From Kitasatospora sp. NBC_00315 (GTDB lineage Bacteria > Actinomycetota > Actinomycetes > Streptomycetales > Streptomycetaceae): a DNA stretch of 64,000 nucleotides. Positions 16,664-25,130 of the stretch are shown here, in pieces; the first letter of the stretch is position 1; every line of letters begins with the position of its first letter. The stretch spans positions 1,674,001 to 1,738,000 of the forward strand of contig NZ_CP108025.1 in the NCBI RefSeq assembly GCF_041435095.1. Direction: 5' to 3'. The position numbers and the translations under genes are program-made. The notes below the pieces were generated by a model, which was not told the origin of the DNA, did no database searches, and worked only from the letters and a program-made list of their open reading frames with translations.

Positions 16664-17637
16664 GCGACGGTGCTCCTCTCGGCGGCGGCCTTCGGGCCGC
16701 TCCCGGGGTCGGCCTCGGGGCCGGTCGCCGGGGTCAGGTACGCGGTGGCCAGGCGGCGGATCTCGGCGGCGACCTCCGCCGGCCGCTCCACCGGCGCCAT
16801 GTGGCCGACGCCCGGCAGCAGCAGCAGACCCTGCGGGTCCGGCAGGGCGGCGACGATCCGGTTCGCGAGCACGGGCGGGGTGAGCCGGTCGTCCGTGCCG
16901 ACGATCACGGCGGTCGGCGCGGCGAGCACGGCCAGCCCGGCCCTGACGTCCAGGACGCCGAGCACGTCGGCCCAGTGCGCGCGGACCCGGGTCGGGCAGG
17001 CGTGCACGATCCGGGCGGTCGCCTCGACCCGGTCGGCGGGCGAGCCGGGGCCCATGGTGGCGTACTTGAGCAGGGCCCGGCTCACCCCGTTGACCGGCCC
17101 GAGCGGCAGCCGCGACCGCAGGATGCGCTGGTGCAGGAACCGTCGCAGGCCCGGGTGGCGGACGGCGTCCGGCGCGACTCGCAGTTCGGCGACCAGGTCG
17201 GCGGCGCCGGTGCTGACCAGCAGGGCGGCCGCCGTCCGGGCGGCCACCTCCGGGCGGTCGCCGGCGGCCATGATCGTCATACCGCCCATGCTGTGCCCGG
17301 CGAGCAGGGCCCGCTCGCCCGCCGGGACGGTCGCGAGGAGCACCGCCTCCAGGTCGTCCGCGAGCGCCCGGGTGCTGTACGCCGCGGCCTCCCGCGGGAT
17401 CTCGCTGCCCCCGTGGCCGCGCTGGTCGTACGCCACCACCCGGTGGTCGGAGGCCAGCCGGTGGAGGACCGGGGCCCAGAAGGCGATCGAGCAGGTCCAG
17501 CCGTGGGCCAGCAGCACGGTGGGCGCGTCGGGGCGCCCGTACACCTGGACGTTCAGCAGGGTGCCGTCCGCGGAGCGGATCCGCAGTTCCTCGACGGGGG
17601 CCGGCAGCACGCAGTCGGCGGGTGGCACGGGGCTCAT
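16660..17637 (-). CDS. alpha/beta hydrolase (LipR-like position)
   Basis: A 325-aa alpha/beta hydrolase: oxyanion motif LLAHGWT, nucleophile elbow GHSMGG, acidic residue in GTDDRLTP, and catalytic His in GVGHMAPVE. ATGA overlaps at both ends couple it to the upstream monooxygenase and downstream SDR. In this context it would hydrolyse the ester or lactone made by the Baeyer-Villiger-type enzyme; that is inference from the operon. No signal peptide is seen, so it is cytoplasmic. Confidence 0.9.
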   Translation of the reverse strand: MSPVPPADCVLPAPVEELRIRSADGTLLNVQVYGRPDAPTVLLAHGWTCSIAFWAPVLHRLASDHRVVAYDQRGHGGSEIPREAAAYSTRALADDLEAVLLATVPAGERALLAGHSMGGMTIMAAGDRPEVAARTAAALLVSTGAADLVAELRVAPDAVRHPGLRRFLHQRILRSRLPLGPVNGVSRALLKYATMGPGSPADRVEATARIVHACPTRVRAHWADVLGVLDVRAGLAVLAAPTAVIVGTDDRLTPPVLANRIVAALPDPQGLLLLPGVGHMAPVERPAEVAAEIRRLATAYLTPATGPEADPGSGPKAAAERSTVA

Positions 17638-19175
17638 GCGGAGACCTCCTGGACGAGGGGCGAGGACTGCGGGGCGGTGCGCTTGATGAGCTCGTACTCG
17701 GCCAGGTCCACCCGGCGGGTGGCCCGGCGGAAACCGGTGGTGGAGCCGGGCCACAGCACGGTGTTCTTGCCGCCCGCGTCCTGGTACCAGCTCGTGCAGC
17801 CGCCGGTGGACCAGACGGTGCGCTCCATCCGGTGCTGGAGTTCGAGGTTCCAGTGCCGCTGGGCCGAGGCGGTCGGCTGCATCGCGGTCGCGCCGACGGA
17901 CTCCAGCGTGGTGAGCGCGTCCACCAGGTAGTTCAGCTGGGACTCGATCATCAGGATCATCGAGCTGTTGCCGAGGCCGGTGTTGGGGCCGATCACGAAG
18001 AACAGGTTGGGGAAGCCGTGCACGGTGGAGCCGCGCAGCGCCTCCATGCCCTCCTTCCACTCCTGGGCCAGGCTCCGGCCGTCCACGCCGAACACCCGGG
18101 CGCCGATGGGCATGTCGGTGACGTGGAAGCCGGTGCCGAAGACGATCGCGTCCACCTCGTGCTCGCTGCCGTCGGCGGCGACCAGCGTGGAGCCGCGCAC
18201 CTCGGCCAGGCCGGCCGAAACCACCTCGGTGTTGGCGGCGGCCAGCGCCGGGTAGTAGGTGTTGCTCAGCAGGATGCGCTTGCAGCCGATCCGGTAGTCC
18301 GGCGTGAGCCGGGCGCGCAGCGCGGGATCGGCCACACCGGCGGCGATGTGCCGCTGGGCGATCCGCTGCACCAGGCGCAGCGCGCCCGGCCGGCGCACGA
18401 ACGCGTCCACCTGGAGCTCGCGCAGGGCGAAGAGTACGCCCCGGCGGAGCTGGGCGGTGGCCGGCAGCGCACTGTGCAGCCACTTCTCGGCGGCGCTGAT
18501 CTCCCGGTCGCGGCGCGGCAGGACCCAGGCGGGCGTGCGCTGGAAGACCGTCAGCTTGCCGGCCTCGGGCTGGATCCTCGGGATGATCTGGGCGGCCGAG
18601 GCGCCGGTGCCGACCATCGCGACGCGCTTGCCCGCCAGGTCGAAGTCGTGGTCCCAGCGGGAGGAGTGGAACACCTTGCCGGGGAAGGCGTCCAGGCCGG
18701 GGAGGTCGGGGATCTGCGGGTCGGCGAGCGGCCCGGCCGCGGCGACGACCGCGTCGGCGGTCCACTCACCGGCCGTGGTGGTGACCCGCCAGCGGGCGCC
18801 TTCGCTCTCCCACCGGGCCTCGGTCACCTCGGCGTGGAAGCGCAGGTGCGGGCGGAGGCCGAAGGTGTCGGTGACCTTCTCCAGGTACGCCCGGATGTCG
18901 GGCTGGCCCGAGAAGACCCGGGGCCACTCGGGGTTGGGCGCGAAGGAGAAGGAGTAGAGGTGGGAGGGCACGTCGCAGGCGCAGCCCGGGTAGCTGTTGT
19001 CGCGCCAGGTGCCGCCGACCGAGCCGGCCCGCTCCAGGATGACGAAGTCGGTGATCCCGGCTCGGCGCAGCCGGACGCCGGCGCCGAGGCCGCCGAAACC
19101 GGAGCCGATCACGGCGACCCGGACGTGGGGCGTGGCGGGCGCCGCCGGCTCGGGGCGCTTGGGGGTGGATGCCAT
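17634..19175 (-). CDS. flavin-containing Baeyer-Villiger-type monooxygenase
   Basis: A 513-aa class B flavoprotein monooxygenase. The FAD Rossmann motif GSGFGG is at 24-29. The BVMO fingerprint F-x-G-x3-H-x3-W-D is at residues 164-175 (FPGKVFHSSRWD), and the NADPH Rossmann GTGASA is near 189. It uses NADPH and O2 to insert oxygen into ketones or to oxidise heteroatoms, as mycobacterial EtaA/MymA do. The ATG at 19175 follows AGGAGGG at 8-nt spacing. It is the first gene of the operon with the hydrolase and SDR, divergent from a MerR regulator. Its order matches the first three genes of mymA. Confidence 0.92.
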   Translation of the reverse strand: MASTPKRPEPAAPATPHVRVAVIGSGFGGLGAGVRLRRAGITDFVILERAGSVGGTWRDNSYPGCACDVPSHLYSFSFAPNPEWPRVFSGQPDIRAYLEKVTDTFGLRPHLRFHAEVTEARWESEGARWRVTTTAGEWTADAVVAAAGPLADPQIPDLPGLDAFPGKVFHSSRWDHDFDLAGKRVAMVGTGASAAQIIPRIQPEAGKLTVFQRTPAWVLPRRDREISAAEKWLHSALPATAQLRRGVLFALRELQVDAFVRRPGALRLVQRIAQRHIAAGVADPALRARLTPDYRIGCKRILLSNTYYPALAAANTEVVSAGLAEVRGSTLVAADGSEHEVDAIVFGTGFHVTDMPIGARVFGVDGRSLAQEWKEGMEALRGSTVHGFPNLFFVIGPNTGLGNSSMILMIESQLNYLVDALTTLESVGATAMQPTASAQRHWNLELQHRMERTVWSTGGCTSWYQDAGGKNTVLWPGSTTGFRRATRRVDLAEYELIKRTAPQSSPLVQEVSA

Positions 19176-19228
19176 TCGGCGTCCCTCCTGGGAGTGGGGG
19201 CGAAGGTGCGCACGTCCATCAGATCCGC

Positions 19229-19259
19229 GCCAGTAATCACTGGCACGATTGGCAGCGTA
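19229..19259 (-). promoter_or_regulatory. promoter -10 and operator of the monooxygenase operon
   Basis: On the minus strand TACGCT (19259-19254) resembles a -10 box. A perfect dyad GCCAGT-N4-ACTGGC (19229-19244) follows within a few nucleotides of the expected transcription start. Its location in the divergent gap makes the MerR-family product opposite the likely binder. Confidence 0.5.
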
Positions 19260-19454
19260 GCGGCTGCCGACATCCGGGGGAAGAAGCCGCGCAGCGTTGG
19301 TTACCGGCCGGTTCGGTCCGGGCCGGCGGAGCGCTCCGGCCGGGCGGCCGTCGCACCCCGGCCCCGGGGGCGCCGCACGGACACCGCGCGGACGGGCCCG
19401 GCGGCCGGCGGCCCGGGACCACACGGGCGGACCGGGCCTCCCTGCGCCGCGCCC

Positions 19455-19460
19455 TATGCT
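19455..19460 (+). promoter_or_regulatory. -10 box of a leaderless MerR transcript
   Basis: TATGCT (TAnnnT pattern) ends 7 nt before the GTG at 19468. The transcription start would fall on or next to that start codon, which also lacks a ribosome binding site. Confidence 0.5.
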
Positions 19461-19467
19461 GAGCGCC

Positions 19468-20241
19468 GTGGAGAAGCAGCGGGCAGCATCGGCGGCGACG
19501 GCGCAGCACGAGTACCGGGTGGAGGAGCTGGCCCGGGCGGCCGGCATCACCACCCGCACCCTGCGGTTCTATCGTGAGCGCAAGCTGCTCCAGCCGCCCC
19601 GCAGGGAGGGCCGGATCGCCTGGTACGGCGAAGCGCACCTGGCCCGCCTGCGGGTGATCGCCGAACTGTTGGAGCGCGGCCACACCCTGGGCGGCATCAC
19701 CGAGCTGATCGGCGCCGGCGAGAGCGGACGGGACGTCGCCGAGCTGATCGGCCTGGAGGCGGCGATCGTCGCCCCCTGGTCGGACGAGGCTCCGGTGAAC
19801 CTCAGCTGGCAGGATCTGAAGGACGCGTTCGGCGACCAGCTGACCGACGCCAACACGGCGGAGTCGATCGCCCAGGGCTACATCACCGTGCACGAGGAGG
19901 GCATCACCCACGTCAGCCGGCGGCTGATGGACGCCACCACCGCCCTGGTGGCCGAGGGCGTCCCGCTCGGCGCCGTGCTGGAGGCCAGCCGACGGACCCA
20001 GGAGCACGTGGACGCGATGGCCGAACTCTTCGTCGGGCTGGTCCGCGACCACCTGCTGGGCGCGCTCGTCCAGGACGCGCCGCTGCCGCCGGGCGAGGCC
20101 GCCCACCTCACCGAGCAGATCCAGCGGGTCCGGCCGCTGGCCCGCACGGTCGCGGACGCCCAGTTCGCACTTGCCATGGACCGCCGGGTGCACGCGGAGT
20201 ACGACGGGATGCTGAGGCAGCGCCGGCAGGACGGCGCGTAA
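19468..20241 (+). CDS. MerR-family transcriptional regulator
   Basis: A 257-aa regulator with an N-terminal MerR winged HTH (YRVEELARAAGITTRTLRFY, then LHRLRVI-like spacing in AHLARLRVIAELL) and a long C-terminal helical ligand domain that contains no obvious metal-binding cysteines. It is divergent from the monooxygenase operon and so probably controls it, taking the place that the AraC-type VirS holds in mycobacteria. I chose the GTG at 19468 because a -10-like box ends 7 nt upstream, implying a leaderless mRNA. An ATG at 19456 in the same frame is the alternative. Confidence 0.88.
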   Translation: MEKQRAASAATAQHEYRVEELARAAGITTRTLRFYRERKLLQPPRREGRIAWYGEAHLARLRVIAELLERGHTLGGITELIGAGESGRDVAELIGLEAAIVAPWSDEAPVNLSWQDLKDAFGDQLTDANTAESIAQGYITVHEEGITHVSRRLMDATTALVAEGVPLGAVLEASRRTQEHVDAMAELFVGLVRDHLLGALVQDAPLPPGEAAHLTEQIQRVRPLARTVADAQFALAMDRRVHAEYDGMLRQRRQDGA

Positions 20242-20320
20242 CGCGATCGCCGGACGCCCCGCGGCGGAAGGACCGGGGGCGGCCGCCGCCGGGGCTTGGC
20301 CGGTCCTCCAAACGGGCGCC

Positions 20321-20340
20321 GCGCGCCCGCGCGGGCGCGC
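20321..20340. terminator. 20-bp perfect GC palindrome after the MerR gene
   Basis: GCGCGCCCGCGCGGGCGCGC is fully self-complementary and lies 80 bp after the regulator's stop. It is a plausible terminator, although the absence of a loop weakens the case. Confidence 0.4.
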
Positions 20341-20472
20341 TGGGTGATCGTACGGTTACCCTCGGACGCCCCGGCTTCGTAGGCTCATGATCCACCCGCG
20401 GGTCCGGTTCACCTGGCTGGGCCGACCACGGGAGGCGGGCGCCCGGGGCGGCCCGGGTGGTGGGGGCTCGAC

Positions 20473-21732
20473 ATGGCGGCCGTGGTGGACGGGTTCAGGG
20501 GAGCGGCCCGACTGACGGGGGGCCGGGTGCTGCTCTGGTCACTGCTGGGACGGCTGCCGAACGCGATGTGCCCGATCGGCACACTGTTGCTGGTCACCGG
20601 CAACTCCGGCAGCGTGTGGCGGGGTTCGGCGGTGGCGGGGGCGCTGGCGATCGGGCAGGCGGCCGGCGGACCGGTGGTCGGACGGCTGGCGGACCGCCGG
20701 GGCCAGCGGCGGATCGGCCTGCTCGCGGCGGCCGTCAACACGGTGGCGATCGTCGCGCTGGTGGCCGCCTCCGAGGGCGGGGCGCCACTCGGCTGGCAGC
20801 TGGCACCGGCCGTGCTGGCCGGGCTCTCGGTCCCGCTGGTGGGGCCGCTCTCACGCAGCAGGTGGGTCCGCCTGGCCGACGGGAAGCCGGAGTTGACCTC
20901 CTCGATGCTCTCCCTGGACGGGATCGTGGACGAGATCAGCTTCACCACCGGGCCCGCGCTGGTCGGCCTGCTCGCGGGCTTCGCCGACCCCGCCGTCGGA
21001 CTGCTGCTGGCCGCCGCCCTGGTCGGCGTCGGCGCCACGCTGTTCGCCGCGCACCCGACCGCGTCACCGCCCGCCGTCCGGCAGGCCCGCTCGGGGGAAC
21101 GGCTGCTGGGCACCTCCTATGTCCTGCTGCTCGCGGGCATAGGGCTGCTCGGCGCCTGCTTCGGCTCGCTCCAGGTCGGGGTCACCTCGGTCACCGAGGC
21201 GCTCGGGCGACCGGGGGCGGCCGGGCTGATCTACGGCTTCATGGGCCTGACCAGCGCCTTCGCCGGCGTCGCCACGGCCGCGCTGCCCGCCCGCGCGGGC
21301 CTGCCGCTGCGGCTGCGGGCCGGTACCGCCCTGCTGTTCGGGGCTTCGGTCCTGCTCCTGGGGGCGAGCGGCGGCGTGCTCACCCTCGCGGCGGCGGTGG
21401 GCTGCGTCGGGGTGGCGATCGCCCCGCAGATGATCACGATGTTCGCCCTGGTGGAGCGGACGGTGCCGGCCGGGCGCCTGGGCGAGGCGATGGCCGCCCT
21501 GGTCAGCAGCATCATCCTGGCGCAGTCCGCCGGGACGCTGCTCGGCGGTTGGACCGCCGAGACGTACGGGCCGGCCGCGCCGTTCCGGGTGACGGTGGCG
21601 TCCGCCGCCGCCGCGTTGCTGCTGGCCGCCGCCACCGCGACGGACCGGCGCCACCCCCGGCGCCCGGCGCCGCCCCTGACGACGGAGCGGCTCGCCGGGT
21701 CGGCGGCCGGCCCGGGACACCGGGCCCCGTGA
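20473..21732 (+). CDS. MFS transporter
   Basis: A 419-aa major facilitator superfamily protein with about 12 hydrophobic segments and the loop-2 signature GRLADRRGQRRIG. It begins MAAVVDGFRGAARLT at an ATG preceded by a G-rich stretch. Glycine/alanine-rich helices and the absence of binding-protein partners suggest a proton-driven efflux pump. It stands alone between the MerR gene and the FhuF-like gene. Substrate unknown. Confidence 0.88.
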   Translation: MAAVVDGFRGAARLTGGRVLLWSLLGRLPNAMCPIGTLLLVTGNSGSVWRGSAVAGALAIGQAAGGPVVGRLADRRGQRRIGLLAAAVNTVAIVALVAASEGGAPLGWQLAPAVLAGLSVPLVGPLSRSRWVRLADGKPELTSSMLSLDGIVDEISFTTGPALVGLLAGFADPAVGLLLAAALVGVGATLFAAHPTASPPAVRQARSGERLLGTSYVLLLAGIGLLGACFGSLQVGVTSVTEALGRPGAAGLIYGFMGLTSAFAGVATAALPARAGLPLRLRAGTALLFGASVLLLGASGGVLTLAAAVGCVGVAIAPQMITMFALVERTVPAGRLGEAMAALVSSIILAQSAGTLLGGWTAETYGPAAPFRVTVASAAAALLLAAATATDRRHPRRPAPPLTTERLAGSAAGPGHRAP

Positions 21733-21768
21733 CCGGGCGGGTCCGCGCCCGTCGCTCGCGCCGCCCGC

Positions 21769-22614
21769 TCAGGCCGGCTCCGCCTCCTGCTCAAGGCGCC
21801 GCAGGCGCTCCGCGTCGCAGGTGCGCGGGCAGGTGAGACAGGTGTCGGCGGGCCGGATGGCGTAGTACAGGCAGCAGCCGAGGCGGGTGCGGGTCCGATG
21901 ATCGCGCCCGTCGGCCCCGGCCAGCCGGCGGAAGCCGGCCGCACCGGGGAAGGGCGCGGTGTCGCCGGGCAGCAGGGCGGTGGCCTCGCGGACGGCCCGG
22001 TCCTCCTCACCGCGCATGCGGCCGAGGTACCAGATGCCCGAGACCAGGTCGTCGGTGGCCATCCCCCACAGCGCGCGCGGCCCGCGCTTCAGCGGGCGCC
22101 GGAAGACGGCCAGGACGGGAGCGAGGTGCTCGGCGAGGACCGCCCGCAGCTCGGCCCGGAGCCCGTCCTCGCCGGCCAGCACCCGGACTCCGGGCAGACC
22201 GGCCGCCGGGTCGCCGGGCAGGCAGGCGAACTCACCCGGTCGCACGACGAGTTCGCCGCCGGCCGGATCGATCCAGACATCCGCGGGCATGATCCGGGGC
22301 ACCCGGCGGGCCAGGTACCAGGGGCCGCTGACGAGCAGACAGAGCGACCACAGGTAGTGGTGCAGGAGCCGGGAGGCTGCCACGTGCTCACGCGCCTCGT
22401 GCCCGTGCTCGGCGAGGATCCGGGCCGCCTCGCCCGCCACCAGGAGGTCCAGGTGCTCGGCCAGCTCACCCGCTCCGACGTGGCCCGGGCGCTCCGGCCC
22501 CCGACCCGTCACCAGGAGGCCCGCCCGCAGCGACCCGCAGCTCAGCAACAGTTCTCGGTAGGTCGCTTCGAGCGGCGACCCGACCCGCGATCCCCGTACC
22601 TGCGTGTCGGACAT
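21769..22614 (-). CDS. FhuF-like ferric-siderophore reductase, [2Fe-2S]
   Basis: A 281-aa protein of the FhuF/IucA-associated ferric reductase family. These proteins release iron from hydroxamate-type siderophores in the cytoplasm. The diagnostic feature is the C-terminal cysteine cluster LGCCLYYAIR...CLTCPRTC, i.e. C-C-x10-C-x2-C, which ligates a [2Fe-2S] centre. The N-terminal ~200 residues carry the YLWSLCLLVSGPWYL core. Its promoter region contains a 19-bp iron box (22634-22652), so it should be repressed by a DtxR/DmdR protein under iron sufficiency. It is monocistronic and convergent with the MFS gene. Confidence 0.88.
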   Translation of the reverse strand: MSDTQVRGSRVGSPLEATYRELLLSCGSLRAGLLVTGRGPERPGHVGAGELAEHLDLLVAGEAARILAEHGHEAREHVAASRLLHHYLWSLCLLVSGPWYLARRVPRIMPADVWIDPAGGELVVRPGEFACLPGDPAAGLPGVRVLAGEDGLRAELRAVLAEHLAPVLAVFRRPLKRGPRALWGMATDDLVSGIWYLGRMRGEEDRAVREATALLPGDTAPFPGAAGFRRLAGADGRDHRTRTRLGCCLYYAIRPADTCLTCPRTCDAERLRRLEQEAEPA

Positions 22615-22633
22615 GGACTCTCCCGGATTGAGC

Positions 22634-22652
22634 TAAGGCGAGCCTCACCTTA
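22634..22652 (-). promoter_or_regulatory. DmdR/DtxR-type iron box
   Basis: On the minus strand TAAGGTGAGGCTCGCCTTA is an inverted repeat close to the actinobacterial iron-box consensus (TTAGGTTAGGCTCACCTAA as remembered). It lies 20 bp upstream of the FhuF-like start and predicts iron-dependent repression. Confidence 0.8.
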
Positions 22653-23005
22653 CAGGCATCCGACGGTGCCTCAGATACGACACCACGGGGCGAGCGGGTG
22701 AGCGGCGGCGACGGCCCGGAACTTGACCGACTCAGGGATACCTGACCTAGCCTCTGGTGCTCTGCTGAACCTCGACAGCACGGCCGTTCGGGCGCCCGCC
22801 GCACGGGGCGCCGGCCCACCCGCAACCGCTCCGGCGGCCGGTGCCCGCACGCACGCGGGCACCGTGACGGTGCGGCACCGGCCGGGTGAGGGTGCGCCCG
22901 TCCCCCGCCGGGCCTGCGGCGGCCCGCTGAGCTGTGGCTCCAGGGGCTGCCGTAGGCCCGAGTGACACGGGCGTGCGAGAGTGGTGTCAGCGAAGGGAGC
23001 GGCAC
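22653..23005. other. divergent intergenic region, no gene seen
   Basis: This gap separates the FhuF-like and inositol-phosphatase-like genes. No frame with a plausible start and codon usage was found. Apart from the adjacent iron box it should hold both promoters; I could not assign a convincing -10/-35 pair. Confidence 0.4.
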
Positions 23006-23815
23006 GTGCTGATGGAGAAGGTGGCGGAGATCCTCGCCGAGGCGGCCTCCGAGGTGGTCCTGCCCCGCTTCAAGGCGCTCGCCGCCGGTGAGGTGATGGA
23101 GAAGGCCCCGGGCGAGGTGGTCACCGTCGCCGACCGGGAGGCCGAGGTGATCATCGCCCGGCGGCTGCGCGAGCTGCTGCCCGTGCCGGTGGTCGGGGAG
23201 GAGGCCGTCGCCGCCGACCCGGAGCTGGCGAACGCCCTGCTCTCCGAGCCGGCGGTCTGGCTGGTCGACCCGGTGGACGGCACCTGGAACTTCGTCGCCG
23301 GCCGCCCCGACTTCGCGGTGATGGCCTCGCTGGTCCGCTCCGGGCAGACGGTCGCCTCCTGGATCTGGCAGCCGGTGCCCGGCACCGCCTACACGGCCGA
23401 GCTGGGCTCCGGAGCCTGGCGGGACGGCGAACGGCTGTCCCGGACGCCGGCCTCCGACTCGCCCGGCGACTGGCGCGGCGTGCTCAAGCGGCGGTTCGTC
23501 GCCCCGGACGACCACGGCCGGCTGAGCGCCAACGCGACGGTCTTCGGCGAGGTGACCGACGGCCGCCACGCAGCCGGGGTGGAGTACCCGAGGATCGCGG
23601 GCGGCGAGCAGGAGTTCATCCTCTACTCACGCACCCTCCCGTGGGACCATGCCCCGGGATCGCTGCTGGTCAGCGAGGCCGGCGGGGTCTCCGCCCGGTT
23701 GGACGGCTCCCCCTACCGGCCCGACCCGCCCGGCGGCGAGGACGGCCTGCTGGTCGCCTGCGACCCCGACACCTGGGAGCGGACCAGGGCGATCCTGCTC
23801 GGCCTGCCGGCCTGA
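23006..23815 (+). CDS. inositol monophosphatase family protein
   Basis: A 269-aa Mg2+-dependent phosphatase of the IMPase/CysQ/FBPase fold. Metal-binding motifs are GEEAVA (Glu), WLVDPVDGTWNF (D-x-V-D-G-T) and the C-terminal WDHAPGSLLVSEAGG. Substrates may be inositol phosphate, histidinol phosphate or PAP; the sequence alone does not decide. The GTG at 23006 has GGGAG 6 nt upstream; an ATG two codons later is also possible. A hairpin-like CCCGGGC/GCCCGGG pair (23839-23859) follows the stop, before the convergent P450 gene. Confidence 0.9.
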   Translation: MLMEKVAEILAEAASEVVLPRFKALAAGEVMEKAPGEVVTVADREAEVIIARRLRELLPVPVVGEEAVAADPELANALLSEPAVWLVDPVDGTWNFVAGRPDFAVMASLVRSGQTVASWIWQPVPGTAYTAELGSGAWRDGERLSRTPASDSPGDWRGVLKRRFVAPDDHGRLSANATVFGEVTDGRHAAGVEYPRIAGGEQEFILYSRTLPWDHAPGSLLVSEAGGVSARLDGSPYRPDPPGGEDGLLVACDPDTWERTRAILLGLPA

Positions 23816-23876
23816 GCCGCCCGCACCCGGGCGCCGCACCCGGGCCGCCCCCGCCCGGGCTGCGGGGCGAGCGCCG

Positions 23877-25097
23877 CTACCAGAGCACCGGCAGCCGCTC
23901 CGGAACGCGCTTGATGAAGCCGGGCCGCCAGGCCAGCTGCTCGATCGGCAGCGCCGGACGCAGCTCGGGCAGCCGCTGCACCAGTGCGGTCAGCGCGATC
24001 TCGGCGTGGGTCCGGCCGAGTGCGGAGGCCGGGCAGAAGTGCCGGCCGGCGCCGAAGGCCAGGTGCGGGTTGGCGGCGCGGTCGAAGTCGATCGTCTCGG
24101 GGTCCGGGAACACCTCGGGGTCGAAGTTCGCCCCCTCCACCAGGACCAGGACGAGCTCACCCGCCCTGACCAGGACGTCTCCGAGCCAGACGTCGGCCAG
24201 CGCCAGCCTGGGCAGCGCGTCGCCGATCGACAGGTTGACCCGCAGCAGCTCGTCGACGGCCCGGCCGATCACCGCGGGCTCCGCGCGCAGCCGGTCCGCC
24301 AGCTCGGGCCGGCGGACCAGCGCGATGATCGCGTGCAGCAGGAACGCCGAGGTGGAGACCGCGCCCGCGCCGAACAGCGACAGCGCCACGGTGGCCAGCA
24401 GCTCGTCGTCGACCCGCTCCGACGCCTCGGGCGAGCGGCGCAGCTCGGCGAACCGGCCGAGCAGGCCCTCGGTGGGCGCGGGGTCGGCGGTCAGCTGCTC
24501 CCGCAGGTGGCCGAGATCCCGGTACCAGTTCGGCGCGGAGCCCTCGAACGGCGCCGGGCTGGTGACGAACGCCAGGTCGATGCCGGACATCAGCCGTCGC
24601 CAGTCGTCGGTGGGGATGCCGAGCAGCCTGCAGTGCAGGGCGGCGGAGTACGGCTCGGAGAAGCCCTCGCGCAGCTCGCCGGGCGCGCCCCGGGCGACCA
24701 GCGCGTCGATCAGACGGTGCGCCTCGGCCTCCAGCCACCCGTCCAGCCCCTTGTCCGCGCGCGGTGAGAGGGTCTTCATGACGGCGTCGCGCAGGCCCGC
24801 GCTGTTGATCCTGGCCATGTTGTCGACCACTTCGGGCGGGATGGTCAGCGCGTACTGGCGGGGCACGCCGGGGTTGGCGGTGTCCTTGAGGCTGAACCGC
24901 TCGTCCTCCAGCACCTGGCCGGCCAGCGCGTGGCTGCTGACCAGCCAGGCCGGGTCGCCGGTCATCGTGCGGACCCTGGCGACCGGCTGTTCCTCGCGCA
25001 GCCGCCTCGCCTCCTCGGGCAGGACGTCGCCACGCTGGGAGAGCGGAAAGGCCGCCTCGGGACGGGCTCTGGTGGCCGGATCGACAGTGGTGCTCAT
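23877..25097 (-). CDS. CYP121-like cytochrome P450
   Basis: A 406-aa P450 acting on a cyclodipeptide. Its sequence follows M. tuberculosis CYP121 (as remembered) along the whole length: LVSS.AL..QVLEDERFS, LT.PPEVV.NM, the run VLVRAGELVLVLVEGANFD, and the identical ending PERLPVLW. The haem loop is HLAFGAGRHFCPASALGR, with C355 as ligand and the CYP121-type Pro directly after it. The I-helix reads FGAGAVSTS rather than AGxxT, again as in CYP121. CYP121 couples the two aromatic rings of cyclo(Tyr-Tyr). Here the equivalents of Ser237, Asn85, Phe168 and Trp182 are kept (S248, N93, F177, W191), but Gln385-Arg386 are I395-K396 and Phe280 is I291. The gene starts 33 bp after the synthase, with AGGAG at good spacing. 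Confidence 0.9.
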   Translation of the reverse strand: MSTTVDPATRARPEAAFPLSQRGDVLPEEARRLREEQPVARVRTMTGDPAWLVSSHALAGQVLEDERFSLKDTANPGVPRQYALTIPPEVVDNMARINSAGLRDAVMKTLSPRADKGLDGWLEAEAHRLIDALVARGAPGELREGFSEPYSAALHCRLLGIPTDDWRRLMSGIDLAFVTSPAPFEGSAPNWYRDLGHLREQLTADPAPTEGLLGRFAELRRSPEASERVDDELLATVALSLFGAGAVSTSAFLLHAIIALVRRPELADRLRAEPAVIGRAVDELLRVNLSIGDALPRLALADVWLGDVLVRAGELVLVLVEGANFDPEVFPDPETIDFDRAANPHLAFGAGRHFCPASALGRTHAEIALTALVQRLPELRPALPIEQLAWRPGFIKRVPERLPVLW

Positions 25098-25130
25098 GGA
25101 TGGTTCTCCTGACGGTGGGGTGGTGGCGGG

